Shown: one piece after another, positions 4,894 to 8,690 of the stretch
How the letters are laid out: each line of letters starts with the position of its first letter
How positions within the stretch are numbered: position 1 is the stretch's first letter
Source: Eubacterium sp. CAG:786
Lineage (GTDB): Bacteria > Bacillota > Clostridia > Oscillospirales > Ruminococcaceae
Assembly (NCBI GenBank): GCA_000432175.1
Contig: HF989522.1
Location: 12,347 to 21,036, forward strand
DNA: 8,690 nt
Reading direction: 5' to 3'
Translations under genes and position numbers: made by a program
The notes under the pieces: model-generated
Told to the model about the DNA's origin: nothing
The model's database searches: none
What the model saw: the letters and a program-made list of their open reading frames with translations, nothing else

Positions 4894-5817
4894 ATGAAGA
4901 CAGTTTTCTTATTTTCCGGACAGGGCTCGCAGTACCCCGGCATGGGCGCGGAGCTTGCTGAAAAATCCTCTGCAGCTAAACAGATACTTGAGTGCGGCTC
5001 TGATATCATGGGCTTCGACCTGATGAAGAAGCTCACCGGTTCCACCCCCGAGGAACTCGCGCAGACCCGCCTTTCGCAGCCCGCGATATTCACCACTTCC
5101 CTGCTGGCACTGGCGGCAGCGCGTGAAAACGACATCGACAACGTTGCCGTAGCAGGTCACTCCCTGGGCGAATACGCCGCAATGTACGCTTCCGGAATGC
5201 TCGGCATGGAGGACGCATTCAGGGCTATCAAGCTGCGCAGCGCGGCTATGGCTGAGGCTGCGGAAGCCACCGGCGGCGCTATGGCAGCAATAATCGGCAG
5301 CGACAACGAGACCATAGCAAAGGTCTGCGAGGAAGTCAACGGCTTCTGCGCCCCTGCTAACTACAACAGTCCGCAGCAGACAGTCATCGCAGGCGAAGTT
5401 GCAGCCATCGACGAAGCTGTCGCGAAGTTCGGCGAGATGGGCAAGCGCGCCGTAAAGCTTGCGGTTTCTGCGGCATTCCACACAAAGCTGATGGCTGGCG
5501 CGGCTGAAAAGTTCAAGGGCGAGATCGCGGGCTTTACGTTCAAGGCGCCCACATGCGATTTCTACTCCAACCTCTACGGCAAAAAGCTCGACGATTTCTC
5601 CGACATGCCCTCCTACCTGGCAGCGCACATCTGCTCCCCGGTAAGATTTGTCGAGGAAGTCACCGCTATGCAGTCCGCAGGCGTCGAGGCTTATGTTGAA
5701 CTCGGTCCTGGCAAGGTGCTCACCGGTCTTGTGAAGAAATTCGACCGCGGTGCCAATGCAATGCACATTGAAAATGCAGAAACTCTCGAAAAGGCTCTTG
5801 CCGCTCTGAAAGGTTGA
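4894..5817 (+). CDS. fabD: Malonyl-CoA:ACP transacylase (FabD), 307 aa
   Basis: FabD moves malonyl from CoA to acyl carrier protein, supplying extender units to FabH and FabF. Length and motifs are standard: GQGSQ at residues 9-13, nucleophile Ser90 in GHSLGE, Arg115 in KLRSAAM, the catalytic His196 in AAFHTKLM, and GPGKVL at 271-276. The E. coli Gln250 position appears to be His245 (HICSPVRF); in E. coli the backbone carbonyl there contacts the catalytic histidine, so activity need not be lost. The start at 4894 is set by GGAGG and the MKTVFLFSGQGSQ N-terminus. fabD is normally inside the fab operon; here it is on the opposite strand, about 1.5 kb from fabH, and heads a cluster with aroE and aroK. 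aroE begins 5 bp after its stop codon, so the two are probably co-transcribed. Confidence 0.97.
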   Translation: MKTVFLFSGQGSQYPGMGAELAEKSSAAKQILECGSDIMGFDLMKKLTGSTPEELAQTRLSQPAIFTTSLLALAAARENDIDNVAVAGHSLGEYAAMYASGMLGMEDAFRAIKLRSAAMAEAAEATGGAMAAIIGSDNETIAKVCEEVNGFCAPANYNSPQQTVIAGEVAAIDEAVAKFGEMGKRAVKLAVSAAFHTKLMAGAAEKFKGEIAGFTFKAPTCDFYSNLYGKKLDDFSDMPSYLAAHICSPVRFVEEVTAMQSAGVEAYVELGPGKVLTGLVKKFDRGANAMHIENAETLEKALAALKG

Positions 5818-5822
5818 TAGAT

Positions 5823-6674
5823 ATGCGTAAATTCGGAATTTTAGGACACCCCCTCGGACACTCCCTTTCCCCGCAGATACATTCCGCGCTGTTCGCGCTG
5901 GACGGCGAAAAGGTGGATTACCAGATGTACGACATCGCGCCGAAGGAACTTCACGGCAAGTTTGATTTCCTCGCGACCCTGGACGGCTTCAACATAACCA
6001 TACCGCACAAGGTATCCATAATCGACTTCTGCGACAGGCTGGACGCAGGCGCTGAGCGCTACCGCTCCGTCAACTGCATCAAGGTCTCCAGGGAAGAGAA
6101 AGTCGGCTACAACACCGACGTCATCGGATTTACAAAGTCCATTGCAGCTCTGGGCGCTTCCCTGAATTCCAGAGTGCTGCTCATCGGCTGCGGCGGCGTG
6201 GGCAGAATGATGGCAATCGAAACCGCTCTTGAAGGCGGCGACCTGACTATCGCAGCGCTGAAGTCCGACGCGGCTCTCGCTGAGGAAGTCGTAAAGGAAA
6301 TAAAGGCGCTGAAATCCGACGCAAAGGTACAGATAGCCTGGATAAGCGGCGCGGCTCTCGATAAGTGCGACCTCCCCGAGGGGGCGCAGTACGACTTACT
6401 CGTAAACGCGTGCCCTGTCGGAATGTTCCCCAAAGTGGACAGAATGCCCTGCACGCCCGCAGTACTCGACGGCGTGAAGTTCGTATTTGACGCGGTGTAC
6501 AACCCCAAGGTGACGCTGCTGGCAAAGACCGCCCGCGAAAAGGGCGCAAAGGCTATGACAGGCATGGCTATGCTGGTGCTGCAGGCCGTTGCCGCTCATG
6601 AGATATGGGACGGCGCCTCCTACAAGACCGAGGATATCAACAAGATAATCTCCGACATGGAGGACCTTATATGA
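5823..6674 (+). CDS. aroE: Shikimate dehydrogenase (AroE), 283 aa, with altered cofactor loop
   Basis: AroE reduces 3-dehydroshikimate to shikimate on the route to chorismate and aromatic amino acids. Substrate residues are present: Ser14 and Ser16 in GHSLSP, Lys63 in NITIPHK, Asp99 in NTD, and Gln254 in GMAMLVLQA. The Rossmann loop is GCGGVG (122-127). The usual NRT motif after the second nucleotide-binding strand, which contacts the NADPH 2'-phosphate, reads ALK (145-147), so cofactor preference may differ. Two other motifs also vary: SVNCI for the common AVNT(I/V), and NACPVGM for NATPxGM. The start is the ATG at 5823, nine bases after AAAGG; a TTG at 5814 overlaps the fabD stop and is a weaker option. 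Its stop overlaps the aroK start (ATGA). Other members of the family (YdiB or AroE-like) are possible, but the aroK neighbour favours a shikimate role. Confidence 0.93.
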   Translation: MRKFGILGHPLGHSLSPQIHSALFALDGEKVDYQMYDIAPKELHGKFDFLATLDGFNITIPHKVSIIDFCDRLDAGAERYRSVNCIKVSREEKVGYNTDVIGFTKSIAALGASLNSRVLLIGCGGVGRMMAIETALEGGDLTIAALKSDAALAEEVVKEIKALKSDAKVQIAWISGAALDKCDLPEGAQYDLLVNACPVGMFPKVDRMPCTPAVLDGVKFVFDAVYNPKVTLLAKTAREKGAKAMTGMAMLVLQAVAAHEIWDGASYKTEDINKIISDMEDLI

Positions 6675-7189
6675 CCGCTTCCGTGTATCTCTGCGGCTTC
6701 ATGGGCTGCGGAAAGAGCCACATCGGGCGCCTGCTGGCTGCTGAACTCGGGCGCGAACTCGTAGACCTCGACAAGGTTATCGTTGACCGCGAGGGAATGT
6801 CCATACCCGATATTTTCGCGCAGTTCGGCGAGCCGCACTTCCGGCAGCTTGAAGCAAAGTATATCCGCGAGCTCAGCGGGGGCTACATCGTCGCCACCGG
6901 AGGCGGTGCGCTCATCAACGAGCACACTGCTGAATTCGCGCGGCAGAGCGGAATGTCCGTATACATCAACACACCGTTCGAGGTGTGCTATGAGCGCATA
7001 AAGAACGACGCGAACCGTCCCCTGGTCGTGAACAACACCCCCGAGCAGCTGCGCCGGATCTACGACACCCGCGCTGAGATATATCACCGCAACAGCATGT
7101 TCATGGTGAACGGCAATGCGCGGGACTCCGTCATATGCGGCGAGATAGTCAAGCTGGTGCGCATGTTCGAGAAAAAAGGCGCTCTCTGA
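6671..7189 (+). CDS. aroK: Shikimate kinase (AroK), 172 aa
   Basis: AroK phosphorylates shikimate to shikimate-3-phosphate with ATP in the cytoplasm, the step after AroE. It has the P-loop GFMGCGKS (residues 9-16), substrate residues Asp34 (DLD) and Arg58 (FRQLE), the GGG loop at 77-79, the lid region with Arg116 in NRPLV, and Arg134 in RAEIYHR. The length is normal. The start ATG at 6671 overlaps the aroE stop as ATGA, with GGAGG at 6659-6663 seven bases upstream, which indicates translational coupling. The frame is open upstream to 6605, but that lies inside aroE and lacks kinase character. The amidohydrolase begins 10 bp after its stop codon. Confidence 0.96.
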   Translation: MTASVYLCGFMGCGKSHIGRLLAAELGRELVDLDKVIVDREGMSIPDIFAQFGEPHFRQLEAKYIRELSGGYIVATGGGALINEHTAEFARQSGMSVYINTPFEVCYERIKNDANRPLVVNNTPEQLRRIYDTRAEIYHRNSMFMVNGNARDSVICGEIVKLVRMFEKKGAL

Positions 7190-7199
7190 AAGGACACAA

Positions 7200-8384
7200 A
7201 TGGTAGTAATCAACGTTAAAACAAGAACAATGTCCGCACAGGATTTCGAATGCGGCTATGTGCGCTGCGCTGACGGAGTATTCACCGACATCGGCGATAT
7301 GAGCGATTACCGCGAAATCCCCGGTGAGGAAGTCATCGACGGCACGGGGCTGACGCTCTACCCCGGCTTCATCGACGCGCACTGCCACATCGGCATGTGG
7401 AACGACGCGCTCTGTTTCGAGGGCGAGGACGGCAACGAGGACACCGACCCCTCCACACCGCACCTCCGCGCGATAGACAGCGTGAACCCCATGGACAGAT
7501 GCTTCGAGGACGCAGTCGCCGCAGGAGTGACCACGGTCTGCACCGGAGTCGGCAGCGCAAATCCCATCGGCGGTTCTTTTATAATAATGAAAACCTGGGG
7601 AAGCAAGCGCGTTGACAAGCTCATAGTGAGATCCCCGGCTGCGATAAAATTCGCGCTGGGCGAGAACCCCAAAAACACCTACAACGACCGCGACGAAACT
7701 CCTGTCACCCGCATGGCTACCGCTGCGATAATCCGCGAACAGCTGACTAAAGCAAAGCGCTACAGCGAGGACATCGCGGAATACGAGCGCCTTAAAGGCA
7801 CCGACGACGAAATTTCGCGCCCGGATTACGATATAAAGTGCGAGGCGCTGCTCCCGCTGTTCGACGGCAAGCACCCGCTGAAAGCGCACTTCCACTGCCA
7901 CCGCGCGGACGATATATTCACTGCGCAGCGCCTGTCCGGGGAATTCGGGCTGGACTACGTGCTGATACACTGCACCGACGGCGCACTCATCGCTGACGAG
8001 CTGGCCGAGGATAAGCCAGCAGTGGTGCTGGGTCCAATTTTTGGCGACCGCGGCAAGCCCGAACTCGCGAACCACGATATAACCACCCCCGCAGTCCTCT
8101 CAAAGAACGGAATAAAATTCGCGCTGTGCACCGACCACCCGGAAACCCCGATACAGTACCTCCCGCTGACTGCAGCGCTCGCGGTGCGCGGTGGTCTTGA
8201 CAAGGAAGAGGCGCTCCGTTGCATAACCATCACAGCTGCGGAGACCCTTGGAGTAGCCGACCGGGTAGGTTCAGTAGAACCGGGCAAGGACGCGGATTTC
8301 ACGCTGTACGCGGACGAGCCGATAGACATGATGACCACACCGGCGCTCACCGTGGTACGGGGCAAAATCGCGCACAGAAAGTGA
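7200..8384 (+). CDS. Metal-dependent amidohydrolase, substrate unknown, 394 aa
   Basis: This is a member of the amidohydrolase superfamily, hydrolases of amide or related bonds with a metal site in a TIM barrel; the substrate cannot be told from sequence. An N-terminal beta-sandwich segment (about 1-55) leads into PGFIDAHCHIG, giving metal ligands His61 and His63. Further candidate ligands are Lys150 (AAIKFALGENPK), one of the histidines in KAHFHCH (230-234), His257, and Asp312 in CTDHPETP. The C-terminal sandwich returns with VGSVEPGKDADFTLY and a final VVRGK strand. No signal peptide is seen, so it is cytoplasmic. The pattern resembles imidazolonepropionase-like or adenine-deaminase-like relatives, but no histidine-degradation genes are nearby. 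The ATG at 7200 follows AGGA by five bases, and it sits 10 bp after aroK, so it is probably in the fabD-aroE-aroK transcript. The reason for that pairing is unclear. Confidence 0.85.
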   Translation: MVVINVKTRTMSAQDFECGYVRCADGVFTDIGDMSDYREIPGEEVIDGTGLTLYPGFIDAHCHIGMWNDALCFEGEDGNEDTDPSTPHLRAIDSVNPMDRCFEDAVAAGVTTVCTGVGSANPIGGSFIIMKTWGSKRVDKLIVRSPAAIKFALGENPKNTYNDRDETPVTRMATAAIIREQLTKAKRYSEDIAEYERLKGTDDEISRPDYDIKCEALLPLFDGKHPLKAHFHCHRADDIFTAQRLSGEFGLDYVLIHCTDGALIADELAEDKPAVVLGPIFGDRGKPELANHDITTPAVLSKNGIKFALCTDHPETPIQYLPLTAALAVRGGLDKEEALRCITITAAETLGVADRVGSVEPGKDADFTLYADEPIDMMTTPALTVVRGKIAHRK

Positions 8385-8406
8385 CCAATAATGGAAAGGC
8401 GGCAGT

Positions 8407-8690
8407 ATGAGCGGTTACAGGAACAAAAAACGCAAGGCTGAAAACGCGCAGGGCAGCCGGTTCGGTTCACTGCTGAGAAACCCGTGGCTCTCCGCGGGTA
8501 CTGCGCTGATACTCGACACCATAATGCTGGTGATAGGTCTGATACTTTCCCGCGTAACGCCCGACGTGGAATACACCCTGACCGAAAACGCCATCGAACA
8601 CAGCCAGCCGTTCGCATTCTTCGGCATAATTGCCGCGGTAGTTCTGGCGCTGGACTGTGTGCTGTTTGCTTTCATCATCGCCGGGGCATT
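8407..8690 (+). CDS. Small membrane protein of unknown function, N-terminal part (cut by window edge)
   Basis: An open frame of 94 codons runs off the right edge. The N-terminus is basic and polar (MSGYRNKKRKAENAQ), followed by two hydrophobic segments at about residues 28-50 and 68-94. The loop between them (51-67) is acidic and polar. The basic N-terminus predicts a cytoplasmic N-end by the positive-inside rule. I do not recognise the family. The start is the ATG at 8407, with GGAAAGG seven bases upstream; it begins 22 bp after the amidohydrolase stop, so it is likely in the same transcript. Third-position G/C preference resembles the neighbours, which supports a real gene. Confidence 0.75.
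   Translation, partial: MSGYRNKKRKAENAQGSRFGSLLRNPWLSAGTALILDTIMLVIGLILSRVTPDVEYTLTENAIEHSQPFAFFGIIAAVVLALDCVLFAFIIAGA

Noticed and set aside
4909..5766. Long minus-strand open frame (285 codons) inside fabD
   Set aside because: It lies wholly antisense to a clear fabD, has no recognisable motif or ribosome site, and is explained by the codon bias of the G/C-rich gene on the other strand.
7149..8075. Long minus-strand open frame (308 codons) across aroK and the amidohydrolase
   Set aside because: It is antisense to two well-supported genes, its translation is Val/Ala/His-rich without domain features, and it looks like a shadow frame.

Overview
The window looks like chromosome from an anaerobic, low-complexity Gram-positive of the clostridial kind; a Ruminococcus-like Oscillospiraceae is my best guess. 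This rests on the FASII gene order fabH-fabG-fabF-accB, AGGAG-type ribosome sites, compact tail-to-head genes, a [4Fe-4S] two-subunit-type fumarase, and moderately high G+C by inspection. No species-level marker is present. There is no phage, CRISPR, rRNA or tRNA gene.

Layout. Positions 1-3419 are a leftward fatty-acid synthesis operon, read from right to left: fabH (2415-3419), fabG (1631-2374), fabF (184-1422) and the first 54 codons of accB (cut by the left edge). A 208-bp gap between fabG and fabF holds a foldback repeat element (copy A, 1493-1628). Positions 3420-3713 are a divergent control region with three good sigma70/sigmaA-type promoter matches, two of which share one symmetric -10 box, and two perfect inverted repeats that could be operators.

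Positions 3714-4556 encode, rightward, the alpha (iron-sulfur) half of a class I fumarase without its beta half. Its stop codon is fused to the end of a 174-bp TA-flanked MITE-like element (4556-4729), followed directly by a second copy (B, about 4731-4837) of the element found between fabG and fabF. Then comes a tight rightward cluster: fabD (4894-5817), aroE (5823-6674), aroK (6671-7189), an amidohydrolase (7200-8384) and the start of a small membrane protein (8407 to the right edge).

How the genes work together. FabD loads malonyl groups onto ACP. FabH condenses the first acetyl and malonyl units, FabF elongates, FabG reduces the beta-keto product, and AccB carries the biotin of the acetyl-CoA carboxylase that makes malonyl-CoA. 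FabD, normally inside this operon in clostridia, has been separated from it and sits at the head of a shikimate-pathway cluster (AroE, AroK). The ACP, enoyl reductase, dehydratase and the rest of the carboxylase are not in the window.

I found no clearly new biological system. The most interesting items are the two related foldback elements with compensatory base changes, the MITE that appears to supply a stop codon, the symmetric divergent promoter, and the beta-less fumarase gene.
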